This document shows positions 8,445 to 16,372 of a stretch of DNA of 64,000 bases, piece after piece. Below the pieces are notes generated by a model that was not told the DNA's origin, made no database searches, and was given only the letters and a program-made list of their open reading frames with translations. Origin of the DNA: CAWBJP01 sp044867425 (GTDB lineage Bacteria > Actinomycetota > Acidimicrobiia > IMCC26256 > BP-133); assembly GCA_044867425.1 (NCBI GenBank), contig JBIOUX010000163.1, forward strand, positions 1 through 64,000, given 5' to 3'. Both the position numbers and the translations under genes were made by a program. Every line of letters begins with the position of its first letter. Position 1 is the stretch's first letter.

Positions 8445-9347
8445 CTAGGACTCGGCGAGGTTGGGCATGACCAGCGTGCCGATCTCGTCGTTGGCGCTCT
8501 GGGGGATGGCGTAGCCCTCCTCGGCCACGATGTCCTCCCAGTTGTCCCGCACGTCCTCCAGACTCAGGTCCTTCTTGAAGAAGCCGGGCCCCTCGGCGAT
8601 GAAGATGCGGGCCACGCGGCCGCCGCCGACGGAGAAGACGTTGCCCGTCACCGGGCACTCCTCGGACACCAGCCAGGCGACCACGGGGGACACCAGGGCG
8701 GGGTCCAGCTTGTCGGCCAGGGGGCCCAGGATGTCCTCGGTCATGCGGGTCTTGGCCACGGGAGCGATGGCGTTGGCCTTGATGTTGTACTTGGCGCCCT
8801 CCTGGGCCAGCGCCCGGGTGAAGCCCACCAGGCCCATCTTGGCCGCCCCGTAGTTGGTCTGGCCGAAGTTGCCGAAGATGCCCGCCGACGACGAGGTGGA
8901 GACGATGCGTCCGTAGTTCTGCTCCCGCAGATGGGGCCAGGCCGCCCGGGTGACGCACATGGCCCCCCGCAGGTGCACGTCGAGGACGGGGTCCCACAGC
9001 TCGTCGGTCATGTTGGCGAAGCTCTTGTCCCGCAGGATGCCGGCGTTGTTGACGACGATGTCGACGCGTCCGTAGGCCTCCAGGGCCGCCTTGACCATGG
9101 CCTCGCCGCCCTCTCTGGTGGCCACGCTGTTGGTGTCAGCCACGGCCACGCCCCCGGCGGCGACGATCTCGTCCACCACCTGCTGGGCGGGGCCGGCCGA
9201 GGCCCCCGTCCCGTCCACCGCACCGCCCAGGTCGTTGATCACCAGTTGGGCTCCCCGGGAGGCGAGGAGCAGAGCGTGCTCCCGGCCCAGGCCGCCGCCG
9301 GCCCCGGTCACGATCGCAACCCTGCCCTCGAACCCGATCTGCGCCAT
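8445..9347 (-). CDS. SDR-family dehydrogenase, 3-hydroxyacyl-CoA dehydrogenase-like
   Basis: A classical short-chain dehydrogenase, 300 residues, with the cofactor loop TGAGGGLGREHALLLA, the NNAG motif (VVNNAGILRD), the catalytic Ser in STSSSAG and YGAAK as the Tyr-Lys pair. The GREHALLLASRGAQLVINDLG pattern is typical of the (3R)-hydroxyacyl-CoA dehydrogenase domain of multifunctional enzyme 2 and of actinobacterial steroid/fatty-acid catabolism SDRs. AGGAGG precedes ATG 9345-9347. It is transcribed away from the TetR gene at 9437 and is probably its target. The substrate is not known. Confidence 0.85.
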   Translation of the reverse strand: MAQIGFEGRVAIVTGAGGGLGREHALLLASRGAQLVINDLGGAVDGTGASAGPAQQVVDEIVAAGGVAVADTNSVATREGGEAMVKAALEAYGRVDIVVNNAGILRDKSFANMTDELWDPVLDVHLRGAMCVTRAAWPHLREQNYGRIVSTSSSAGIFGNFGQTNYGAAKMGLVGFTRALAQEGAKYNIKANAIAPVAKTRMTEDILGPLADKLDPALVSPVVAWLVSEECPVTGNVFSVGGGRVARIFIAEGPGFFKKDLSLEDVRDNWEDIVAEEGYAIPQSANDEIGTLVMPNLAES

Positions 9348-9374
9348 CTGGCCTCCTGTCTGCGAGTGCTTGAT

Positions 9375-9406
9375 ATCTTACGCAAGGCTGACTGTTGGGT
9401 AACAAC
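9375..9406 (-). promoter_or_regulatory. Candidate SDR promoter with overlapping TetR operator
   Basis: On the minus strand TTGTTA (9405-9400) and TAAGAT (9380-9375), spaced 19 bases, form a plausible promoter for the SDR gene. The -35 box overlaps a small inverted repeat, GTTG-N5-CAAC (9394-9406), which could be an operator for the adjacent divergent TetR regulator. Confidence 0.35.
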
Positions 9407-9436
9407 CGGGCGTCCTCCGCAACTACGGTGGGGAGG

Positions 9437-10045
9437 GTGACCGACGGCGCTGCCCCTTCCGGGGAAACCCCCCAGGCCCCGGGCTCCGGAGACACCCCCA
9501 GCCGGCGGGAAGCGATTCTGGCTGCTGCTCTCGAGCTCTTCCGCAAGCGGAGCTTCCACGCCGTGGGGATCGACGAGATCGGGACGGCGGCCGGCATCTC
9601 CGGGCCGGGCGTCTACCGCCACTTCCCCTCCAAGGACTCCCTCCTCGTCGCCCTCTTCGACCGCATCAGCGAGCAGATGCTCGAGGGCGCCCGGGCCGTG
9701 GTGGCCGAGCAGCTGCCGCCGGAGGAGACGCTGCGCCGCCTCGTCGAGGTCCACGTGGCCTACGTCTCGGAGGAGCGGGCCCTGCTGTCGGTGTGGATCC
9801 AGGACTGGCGCAGCCTGCCCGCGCCCGACCGTCAGCGCGTCCGCCGCCGCCAGGTGGAGTACGTCGGCGAGTGGATCCGGGCCCTGGCCGAGCTGCGCCC
9901 CGATCTCTCCCCCAAAGGAGCCGAGACGGTGGTCTATGCGGCGGTGAACACGATCAACTCCGTGGCCTTCCACGACGCCGGGCTTCCCCGGGAGCAGCTC
10001 GACCCCCTTCTGGCCCGGCTCGCCCTGGCGGTACTGGCCGCATGA
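9437..10045 (+). CDS. TetR-family transcriptional regulator
   Basis: About 202 residues from GTG 9437. The DNA-binding domain runs from SRREAILAAALELFRKRSF through DEIGTAAGISGPGVYRHFPSKDSLL, a clean TetR helix-turn-helix; the C-terminal ligand domain is variable as usual. Earlier in-frame starts exist (TTG 9395, GTG 9428) and the true one is uncertain. The N-terminal 20 residues are encoded by a palindromic GC-rich repeat (9461-9499). The stop overlaps the ATG of the next gene, so the two are cotranscribed. Probably regulates the divergent SDR gene and the acyl-CoA cluster. Confidence 0.85.
   Translation: MTDGAAPSGETPQAPGSGDTPSRREAILAAALELFRKRSFHAVGIDEIGTAAGISGPGVYRHFPSKDSLLVALFDRISEQMLEGARAVVAEQLPPEETLRRLVEVHVAYVSEERALLSVWIQDWRSLPAPDRQRVRRRQVEYVGEWIRALAELRPDLSPKGAETVVYAAVNTINSVAFHDAGLPREQLDPLLARLALAVLAA
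9461..9499 (+). repeat. Degenerate copy of the GGGGACACCCC coding repeat
   Basis: GGGGAAACCCCCCAG, then GCCCCGGGC, then GGAGACACCCCC: a degenerate version of the module forming the array at 15595-15696. It is in frame and encodes SGETPQAPGSGDTPS in the N-terminal tail of the TetR protein. Confidence 0.5.
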
Positions 10046-10833
10046 ACACCTCGCTGGAGCAGGTCCAGGCCGACCTGGAGGCCGAATGCCAGTCCCTCGA
10101 CGGGCTGGTGGCGGGCCTCGATGCCGCCGGCTGGGAGACGCCCTCCCCGGCCGAGGGCTGGACGGTCAAGGACCAGATCAGCCACCTGGCCTCGGTGGAC
10201 GAGTGGGCCACCCTCGCCGCCCGCGACCCGGAGGGGTTCACGGCCTGGATGGCGACCCTGCCCTTCGACGATCCCGACGCCGTGGTCAACGACCCGGTGG
10301 ACGCGGCCCGGGGACTCCCCGGGCCCGAGGTACTGGGCTGGTGGCGGACGGCCCGGGCGAGTCTCGCCCATGTGATGGAGCGGGTCGATCCGTCGGTCCG
10401 GGCGCCCTGGTTCGGCCCGCCCATGGCCATGGCCACCCTGCTCACCGCCCGGCTCATGGAGACCTGGGCCCACGGCGAGGACGTGGCCGAGGCCCTCGGG
10501 GTCGAGCGGCCGGCCACCGCCCGCCTCCGCCACATCGCCCATCTCGGGGTGCGCACCCGGGCCTTCGCCTACGCCTCCCGGGGCCTGGCGATGCCGGCGG
10601 ACGACGTCCGGGTCGAGCTGGCGGGGCCGGACGGGGACGAGTGGACCTGGGGCGACGAGGCCGCCCCCGCCCGGATCAGCGGTCCGGCCGTCGACTTCTG
10701 CCGGGTGGTGACCCGCCGCCGGCACCCCTCCGACACCGCCCTGGTGACCGAAGGCGAGGCCGCCGCCGAATGGCTGGCCATCGCCCAGGCCTTCGCCGGC
10801 CCCGCCGGCAAGGACCCCGCCCCCCGGAACTAG
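10042..10833 (+). CDS. TIGR03084-like DinB/mycothiol-isomerase-fold protein
   Basis: A 263-residue protein of the DinB-like four-helix metalloprotein superfamily. The features are an N-terminal helix with ECQSLDGLVAGLDAAGWETPSPAEGWTVKDQ in pieces, the first metal-ligand His in ISHLASVDEWA and the second in METWAHGEDVAEALG. The layout matches the maleylpyruvate-isomerase N-terminal domain group often named TIGR03084 in actinobacteria, thought to use or sense low-molecular-weight thiols. Its function is unproven. ATG 10042 overlaps the tetR stop (ATGA). Confidence 0.75.
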   Translation: MNTSLEQVQADLEAECQSLDGLVAGLDAAGWETPSPAEGWTVKDQISHLASVDEWATLAARDPEGFTAWMATLPFDDPDAVVNDPVDAARGLPGPEVLGWWRTARASLAHVMERVDPSVRAPWFGPPMAMATLLTARLMETWAHGEDVAEALGVERPATARLRHIAHLGVRTRAFAYASRGLAMPADDVRVELAGPDGDEWTWGDEAAPARISGPAVDFCRVVTRRRHPSDTALVTEGEAAAEWLAIAQAFAGPAGKDPAPRN

Positions 10834-10875
10834 CGGCGCCGCCGACCCGCGGCCCAGAATGGCCACCGCGACAAA

Positions 10876-11001
10876 ACGGCCGGGCGTGGGGCAGGGGCCC
10901 CACGTACCGGAGGAGCCTGGGGCCTCGACCCCGTCGGAAAGGTTCCGGCGGGGACCCCGGAAAAAGCAGGGCCCCAGGCGGGGCGGCGAAGCCGCCAGAA
11001 A
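10876..11001 (+). repeat. Three-hairpin intergenic repeat, copy 1
   Basis: Occupies most of the gap between the DinB-like gene and the cupin gene. Hairpin 1 is CGTGGGG/CCCCACG (10885-10904, six-base loop). Hairpin 2 has a GCCTGGGGCC arm at 10915-10924 pairing with GGCCCCAGGC at 10970-10979 and encloses a smaller stem (CCCCG/CGGGG with CGGAA/TTCCG). Hairpin 3 is GGCGGC-GAA-GCCGCC (10982-10996). A second copy with identical flanks but a short hairpin 2 lies at 40532-40613. No coding potential is evident. Confidence 0.8.
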
Positions 11002-11034
11002 ATCGGGGGTTCGCCGGTGTTGGAGCACAAGAGC

Positions 11035-11412
11035 ATGGTGGAGCGCAAGAGCATCGATTCCCCGGAGGAGGTGCGGACCTTCGACGGGGGGCAGATGGAG
11101 CTGGTGTGGGTCGGGGGCACCACCTTCGTGCGGGCCACCTTCGAGCCGGGGTTCCGCTGGTCGGAGTCCCTGAAGCCGCGGGCCGGCACCGACAGCTGCC
11201 AGCTGGCCCACACCGGCTACGTCACCTCGGGGCGCCTGATGGTGGCGCCCGACAGCGGCGAGGAGGTCGAGCTCTCCGCCGGCGACGTGTTCTCCATCGA
11301 GCCGGGCCACGACACCTGGGTGGTGGGCGACGAGCCGGTCGTCCTCCTCGACTTCACCGGCGACGACCACCTGGCCAAGATGCTGGACTGGTCGGGTACC
11401 GACGCTCGGTAG
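11035..11412 (+). CDS. Small cupin-fold protein
   Basis: A single-domain cupin of about 125 residues. The beta-barrel motifs are visible as FEPGFRWSESLKP, LAHTGYVTSGRLMV and VELSAGDVFSIEPGHDTWVVGDEPVVLLDF. Proteins of this kind often bind a metal or small ligand; here the usual metal-binding His pair of motif 1 is only partly present, so catalysis is uncertain. The frame opens at GTG 11017, but ATG 11035 has GGAG at 11021-11025 in front. Follows the three-hairpin repeat and precedes the thiolase cluster by about 75 bases. Confidence 0.7.
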   Translation: MVERKSIDSPEEVRTFDGGQMELVWVGGTTFVRATFEPGFRWSESLKPRAGTDSCQLAHTGYVTSGRLMVAPDSGEEVELSAGDVFSIEPGHDTWVVGDEPVVLLDFTGDDHLAKMLDWSGTDAR

Positions 11413-11488
11413 CCGGGCCGGGCCCCGCTCCCGTTTTCTCGACGCGGCTTACGATAACCTTCCCATCAGTCGAAAATCGACCTGAGAG

Positions 11489-12523
11489 GTGGACGTGGTC
11501 TACGTCGCCGGCGCCGCCGTCGTGCGGGGTGGGGATCCGGCCGAGGCGAGCCTGGAGGAGCTCGTCTTCGAGGCGGCCGCCGCCGCCCTCCGCGACGCCG
11601 GAACCACCCGGGCGGAGATCGACGGCGTCTGCCTGGCCGCCTCCGACCAGCTCGACGGCCGGGTCATCTCCTCCATGCACCTGGCCGGACCGGCCGGCGG
11701 CTACCTGCGGGACGAGGTCAAGGTGGCCGACGACGGGTCGGCGGCCTTCGCCACGGCCGTGCTCCGGCTCGAGTCCGGGGCCAGCCGGCGGGTGCTGGCC
11801 GTCTCCTGGGGGAAGCGGGAGGGGGCCGGCCCGGGCGAGGCCGAGGCGCCGAACCCCTCGCCCGTCTACGAACGGGAGCTGGGCCTGCATCCACTGGTGG
11901 CCGAGGCGCTGGTGGCCCAGACGTTCGCCCACCGCAACGGCATCCCCCTCGACCGGTTCGACGAGCTGGCCGCCGGGGTGTCCAGTGGCGGCGGCAACGA
12001 CGCCGGGGACGGGATCATCTCCACGCCGCTGCGGCGCCGGCACCTGGCCCCCGAAGCCGACGCCGCGGTGGCCGTCATCCTCACCGCCGAGCCGGCGGCG
12101 GTAGAGGTCGCCGGTCTGGCCTGGGGAGCGGACAATGCCGACCCGCTCTGCCGGTCGGCGTCTCCCGAGGCGTCGCTGGCCGCCCTGGCCCGGCGGGCGT
12201 ACCGGCAGGCGGGCGTGGAGGCGGCCACCGCCCCGGTGGTGGAGACGACGGAGCGGAACGTCTTCCGCCTGTGCATCTCGGCCGCCGGGCTCGGCCTGGT
12301 GGAGGCGCCCCGTGCCCCCGAGGCCCTCCTGGCCGGCGGGCTTCCGGCTCTCAACGCCGCCGGCGGCCGCTTCGCCGGCGAGGCCATGTTCGCCGCCGGC
12401 CTGGAACGCATCGCCCACGCCGCCCGGGCCGTAGCCGGCGGGATGGACAGCGCCGTGGCCCACTCCTCCTACGGCCGGGCCGGCCAGGGCCAGCTCGTGG
12501 CCGTCCTGCGGAGGACGGGGTGA
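11489..12523 (+). CDS. Thiolase-like protein (SCP-x/Ltp family)
   Basis: A 344-residue thiolase-fold protein: N-terminal AAAAALRDAGTTRAEIDGVCLA, central HPLVAEALVAQTFAHRNGIPLDRFDELAAG and C-terminal AVAHSSYGRAGQGQLVAVLR. The classical nucleophilic cysteine context is not obvious, so it may be a non-catalytic or lyase-type partner of the next gene, as in two-subunit Ltp-type complexes. Its stop overlaps the next thiolase start (GTGA). First gene of a tightly packed five- to six-gene operon. Confidence 0.7.
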   Translation: MDVVYVAGAAVVRGGDPAEASLEELVFEAAAAALRDAGTTRAEIDGVCLAASDQLDGRVISSMHLAGPAGGYLRDEVKVADDGSAAFATAVLRLESGASRRVLAVSWGKREGAGPGEAEAPNPSPVYERELGLHPLVAEALVAQTFAHRNGIPLDRFDELAAGVSSGGGNDAGDGIISTPLRRRHLAPEADAAVAVILTAEPAAVEVAGLAWGADNADPLCRSASPEASLAALARRAYRQAGVEAATAPVVETTERNVFRLCISAAGLGLVEAPRAPEALLAGGLPALNAAGGRFAGEAMFAAGLERIAHAARAVAGGMDSAVAHSSYGRAGQGQLVAVLRRTG

Positions 12524-13725
12524 CGGGCGCCACCCCCGGCGTCCCGGCGGCAGTCGTCGGGGTGGGCATGTCCCACTTTCGGACCCGGCGCGACGACGAG
12601 GACCTGGTCGGCCTCGTCCAGGAGGGCGCCGCGCTGGCCCTGGCCGACGCCGGCCTGGACATGGGCGACATCGACGCCCTCGTCCTGTCCCAGTCCCCCG
12701 ACGCCCTCCACGGGATCGGCCATCCTGAGCAGGCGGCAGCGGGCGCCCTGGCCGCCGCCGGCAAAGCCGTCCTGCGGGTCCACACCGGCGGGGCGACGGG
12801 CGCCTCCGCCTTCCAGGTGGGCTGGTGGGCGGTGGCCTCGGGCCGCTTCGAGTCGGTGCTGGTGGTGGGGGCGGAGAAGATGGGCGACGCCCTCCAGCCC
12901 GCCCAGGTGCCCCTCAACATGATCTGGGATCCCGCCTACGAGACGGGCCTGCCCCTCAACACCATCGCCATGACCGCCCTGGCCGCCGTCCGCTACATGG
13001 ACCGCTTCGGCGCCACCGAGGAGGACTTCGCCGTGGTGGCCGAGCGCCTGCGGGCCAACGGCGCCCGCAACGCCCACTCCCACCTGCGGATCCCCATCCC
13101 GGCCAAAGAGGTCATGGAGACGCGGGTGCTGTGCTGGCCGCTGCGCCTGGCCATGTGCTGCCCCCAGACCTCCGGTGCCTGCGCCGTGGTCATCCAGAGC
13201 GGCGAGCGGGCCCGGCGCCTGTCCGCCCCGGCCGCCTGGGTGCGGGGCGTGGCCGCCCGCTCCAACACCTACTTCATGGGCGACAAGATGGGCGACTGCG
13301 GGCCCAACGACCACGCCACCCCCTACGAACTGCGCCTGGCCGCCACCGACGCCTACGCCATGGCCGGGGTCAGGGACCCGGCCGCCGAGATCCACCTGGC
13401 CGAGCCCTACGTCCCCTTCTCCTCCATGGAGGCACCCATGCTCGAGTCGCTCGGATTGTGCCCGCCGGGCGCCGGATTCCGCCTGGCCGGCGAAGGGGTC
13501 TTCGACATTGACGGGCGCCTGCCCGTGTGCCCGTCGGGCGGCGTCATGTGCACCAACCCCATCAGCGTGACCGCCCTGGTGCGGATGGCGGAGGCGGCCC
13601 AGCAGGTCCGGCGCCGGGCCGGCGACCACCAGGTCGACCGGGCCGGCCTGGCCGTCGCCACCGGCGTGGGCGGCTCGATCCAGTTCTACGTGGTCGGTGT
13701 GTTCGGAGAGGACCCGGGGACATGA
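12520..13725 (+). CDS. Thiolase / lipid-transfer-protein family (acetyl-CoA acetyltransferase-like)
   Basis: A 401-residue thiolase-superfamily protein with GVGMSHFRTRRDDEDL at the N-terminus, VHTGGATGASAFQVGWWAVASG where thiolases carry the Cys loop, and a C-terminal GGVMCTNPISVTALVRMAEAA that supplies conserved residues. Glycine-rich TGGATGAS in place of a CSG-type nucleophile loop is characteristic of the SCP-x/Ltp subfamily, which includes the steroid side-chain aldolase Ltp2. A DUF35 partner lies two genes downstream, the usual companion of such proteins. A CoA-ester carbon-carbon lyase or thiolase role is inferred; the substrate is unknown. Confidence 0.8.
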   Translation: MTGATPGVPAAVVGVGMSHFRTRRDDEDLVGLVQEGAALALADAGLDMGDIDALVLSQSPDALHGIGHPEQAAAGALAAAGKAVLRVHTGGATGASAFQVGWWAVASGRFESVLVVGAEKMGDALQPAQVPLNMIWDPAYETGLPLNTIAMTALAAVRYMDRFGATEEDFAVVAERLRANGARNAHSHLRIPIPAKEVMETRVLCWPLRLAMCCPQTSGACAVVIQSGERARRLSAPAAWVRGVAARSNTYFMGDKMGDCGPNDHATPYELRLAATDAYAMAGVRDPAAEIHLAEPYVPFSSMEAPMLESLGLCPPGAGFRLAGEGVFDIDGRLPVCPSGGVMCTNPISVTALVRMAEAAQQVRRRAGDHQVDRAGLAVATGVGGSIQFYVVGVFGEDPGT

Positions 13726-14525
13726 CGGCCACGAACGGCCGGCGCATCGGTGACGTCACCGTGGTCGTGGACGGCCCCGTGGTCCGGGCCACCATCGACC
13801 GGCCCGGGGCCCGCAACGCCATCAACGAAGCGGTGATGGACGGGCTCGAGGCGGCCCTCGACACCGCCGAGGCGACCGGGGCCAAGGTCGTCGTCCTCCG
13901 GGGCGCGGGGGGCTCGTTTTGCGCCGGCGCCGACCTGAAGCTGGTCCAGACGCTGGTCGCCGGGCGGGAGCTGATGGCCGGCTACGTCACCTGCCTGACC
14001 AACCTGACCGAGCGTCTGGAATCGGGACCTTTCGTGTCCCTGGCCGTCGTCGAGGGGTTCGCTCTGGCCGGCGGCTGCGAGCTGCTGATGGCCTGCGACC
14101 TGGCCCTGGCCAGCACCGAAGCCCGCATCGGCGACCGCCATCTGGAGTTCGGTCTGGCTCCGGGGGCCGGCGGGTCGGTGCGCCTGGTCCGGGCCCTGCC
14201 CAAGGCGCAGGCCCGCTACCTGCTGCTCACCGGCGAGGCCATCACCGGCGCCCAGGCCGCCGAATGGGGTCTGGTCACCATGGCCGTCCCGCCCGGCGAG
14301 CTCGACGCCGCCGTCGAGGCCGTCGTCGCCCGGCTGGTCCGCCGCAGCGGCGACGCCCTGCGGGCCGTGAAGCGCATGGCCGGCGCCGTCGGAACCGAAC
14401 GGCCGGTGAACGAGGCCATGCTGGCCGAGCGGGAGATCTTCCTGGATTTCATGGAGACGAGCCCGGACGTGAAGGAGGGCCTGGCCGCCTTCGCCGAGGG
14501 CCGGACACCCCGGTTCGAATCGTGA
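13722..14525 (+). CDS. Enoyl-CoA hydratase/isomerase family protein
   Basis: A 267-residue crotonase-fold protein. The oxyanion-hole segments are GGSFCAGADLKLVQ and VEGFALAGGCELLMACDLALAS, followed by the FGLAPGAGGSVRLVRALP region and the C-terminal VKEGLAAFAEGRTPRF end typical of enoyl-CoA hydratases. It probably hydrates or isomerises an enoyl-CoA in the same pathway as the neighbouring thiolases and acyl-CoA dehydrogenase. ATG 13722 overlaps the upstream stop. Confidence 0.88.
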   Translation: MTATNGRRIGDVTVVVDGPVVRATIDRPGARNAINEAVMDGLEAALDTAEATGAKVVVLRGAGGSFCAGADLKLVQTLVAGRELMAGYVTCLTNLTERLESGPFVSLAVVEGFALAGGCELLMACDLALASTEARIGDRHLEFGLAPGAGGSVRLVRALPKAQARYLLLTGEAITGAQAAEWGLVTMAVPPGELDAAVEAVVARLVRRSGDALRAVKRMAGAVGTERPVNEAMLAEREIFLDFMETSPDVKEGLAAFAEGRTPRFES

Positions 14526-14535
14526 GGAGCAGCCC

Positions 14536-15036
14536 GTGAGCGAGACCGAGGCCAGCGCCCGGGGTCAGGGGCATCCCCCAGAAGAGCGCATCCTGATCCC
14601 CGGGTCGTGGCGGCTCGACTACTCCCACGCCGCCGGCCGGGCCGCCAGCCGGTTCCTGGTCGCCCTACGGGACGAGGCCCGGGTCCTGGCCTCGCCCTGC
14701 CCCCGCTGCGGCCGGGTACGGGTCCCGCCCCGGTCCTTCTGCGAGGACTGCTTCGTGCCCACCTCCGACGACTGGGTGGAGGTCGGCCCCGGCGGGGTGG
14801 TGGAGGCCTTCACGGTCACCCGGGCCGAGTTCCCCGGCTACCCGCCGCCGCCCCACGCCCTGGCCTACGTCCGCCTCGACGGGGCAGGGACGGCCATGGC
14901 CAACTTCGTGGAGGGCCTCGACCTCTCCGACCCCGGGCCGGACCGGCCGCCCCTGGCCATCGGCGACCGGATGCGGGCCGTCTTCTCCGAGGACCGCCAG
15001 GCCCGGATCACCGACTTCCACTTCGAGCCCGAATAG
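14536..15036 (+). CDS. DUF35 OB-fold zinc-ribbon protein (thiolase partner)
   Basis: A 166-residue acyl-CoA-associated OB-fold protein. The zinc ribbon is ASPCPRCGRVRVPPRSFCEDC and the OB fold follows (EAFTVTRAEFPGYPPPPHALAYVRL). DUF35 proteins pair with SCP-x/Ltp thiolases, for example in the cholesterol side-chain retro-aldolase, and assist CoA-thioester catalysis. The GTG start follows a GAGGAG site. Ten bases separate it from the acyl-CoA dehydrogenase. Confidence 0.85.
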   Translation: MSETEASARGQGHPPEERILIPGSWRLDYSHAAGRAASRFLVALRDEARVLASPCPRCGRVRVPPRSFCEDCFVPTSDDWVEVGPGGVVEAFTVTRAEFPGYPPPPHALAYVRLDGAGTAMANFVEGLDLSDPGPDRPPLAIGDRMRAVFSEDRQARITDFHFEPE

Positions 15037-15046
15037 GAGGGCGACC

Positions 15047-16324
15047 ATGCCCACCCAGCCCATCGACCTCGACCTGCCCTGGTGCTTCACCGACGAGCAC
15101 CGGGCCTGGCGCAAGTCGCTGCGGGACTTCTGCGAGCGGGCGATCGCCCCGACGGCGGCGGCCCGCAACATCGAGGCCCGCTTCGACGCCGACCTCATGG
15201 CCACGCTGGGCGACCTCGGCGTCTACGGCCTGCTCACCGGACGCTCCAGCGGCGAGATGGCGGGCGACATGCGCAGCTTCTGCCTCACCATCGAGGAACT
15301 GGCCCGGGTCGACTCCGGTGTGGCCGTGACCGTGCACGTGCAGGCCATCGCCGCCTGCCTGTTCGAGCATCTGGCCTCGCTCGAGCAGCGTCGTGAGCTC
15401 CTCCCTGGCATGGCGTCGGGCTCGACCTTCATCTCCTTCGGCCTCACCGAGCCCACCGGGGGCTCCGACGCCGGGAACATCGCCACCAACGCCAAGCGGA
15501 CCGACGGCGGCTGGGTCATCAACGGGGCCAAGCAGTTCATCACCAACTCGGGGACGCCATTCTCCCGCTACGTCATCCTCTTCGCCGCTACGTCGGGGAC
15601 ACCCCGGGCCCCGGGCACTCCGGGGACACCCCGGGCCCCGGGCACTCCGGGGACACCCCCGGCCCCGGGCACTCCGGGGACACCCCGGGCCCCGGGCCAG
15701 CGCGCCGGGCGACCGCCGGTGTCGGCCTTCCTGGTCCCGCTCGACGCCCCCGGCGTCACCGTCGGCGCGGGATATCCCAAGCTGGGCTGGCGCACGTCGG
15801 ACACCCACCCGCTGTTCTTCGACGACGTGGAGGTGCCCGATTCGGCGCTGCTGGGCGAGGAGGGCCGGGGCTATGGCGAGGCGCTGCGCTTCCTGACCTG
15901 GGCCCGCCTGCCCATCGCCTCTATGTCCGTCGGCCTGGCCCAGGGCTGCCTGGAGGAGACGCTGGCCTTCGTCGGCTCGCGTACCTCGTTCAACCAGCCT
16001 CTGGGGGGCTTGCAGGGCGTCGCTTTCCAGGTGGCCGACATCGCCGCCAAGACCGCCACCGCCCGGGCCCTGACCTACGACGCCGCCTGGCGCTACGACC
16101 ACGGCCACCCCTACGACCAGGAGGCGGCCATCTGCAAGCTCATGGCCTCCGAGCTGGCCAACCAGGTGGCCTACACCGCCACCCAGCTCCACGGCGGCTA
16201 TGGCTTCATGGACGACGCCGCCGTCACCCGTCACTACGCCGACGCCCGCATCCTCACCATCGGGGAGGGGACGTCCGAGATCCAGCGCCTCCTCATCGCC
16301 CGCAGCCTGGGCCTCTCGGTCTGA
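15047..16324 (+). CDS. Acyl-CoA dehydrogenase with an inserted GTPRAPG repeat tract
   Basis: A 425-residue flavoprotein of the acyl-CoA dehydrogenase family, catalysing alpha,beta-dehydrogenation of a CoA ester. Family segments include FISFGLTEPTGGSDAGNIAT (FAD/substrate loop), the beta domain GGWVINGAKQFITNSG, the C-terminal AICKLMASELANQVA, then TQLHGGYGFMDDAAVTRHYADARILTIGEGTSEIQ. Between the beta-domain strand YVILFAATS and VSAFLVPLDAPG, where the family normally has a short turn, about 35 residues of GTPRAPG repeat are encoded by 27-bp tandem repeats (15595-15696). The insertion is in frame and all flanking motifs are intact, so the enzyme is probably functional. Closes the operon. Confidence 0.92.
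   Translation: MPTQPIDLDLPWCFTDEHRAWRKSLRDFCERAIAPTAAARNIEARFDADLMATLGDLGVYGLLTGRSSGEMAGDMRSFCLTIEELARVDSGVAVTVHVQAIAACLFEHLASLEQRRELLPGMASGSTFISFGLTEPTGGSDAGNIATNAKRTDGGWVINGAKQFITNSGTPFSRYVILFAATSGTPRAPGTPGTPRAPGTPGTPPAPGTPGTPRAPGQRAGRPPVSAFLVPLDAPGVTVGAGYPKLGWRTSDTHPLFFDDVEVPDSALLGEEGRGYGEALRFLTWARLPIASMSVGLAQGCLEETLAFVGSRTSFNQPLGGLQGVAFQVADIAAKTATARALTYDAAWRYDHGHPYDQEAAICKLMASELANQVAYTATQLHGGYGFMDDAAVTRHYADARILTIGEGTSEIQRLLIARSLGLSV
15595..15696 (+). repeat. 27-bp tandem array, about 3.8 copies, in frame in the acyl-CoA dehydrogenase
   Basis: Units begin at 15595, 15622, 15649 and 15676; the last is partial. Each is GGGGACACCCC, then a GGGCCCCGGG-type palindromic block, then CACTCC, encoding the nonapeptide GTPRAPGTP. 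One unit differs by G to C (R to P). The unit length is a multiple of three and the palindromic core could form short stems. Related single copies occur at 9461-9499, 51921-51942 and 63829-63849, and one inverted at 50584-50604. Confidence 0.9.
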
Positions 16325-16372
16325 GGAGGGGCACGCCCGAGGTCCTTGACCGGCACGGCCCTTTGACTGACA

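Noticed and set aside
15595..15696. Possible CRISPR array
   Set aside because: The 27-bp units are directly contiguous with no spacers and are translated in frame within an enzyme; no cas genes are present.
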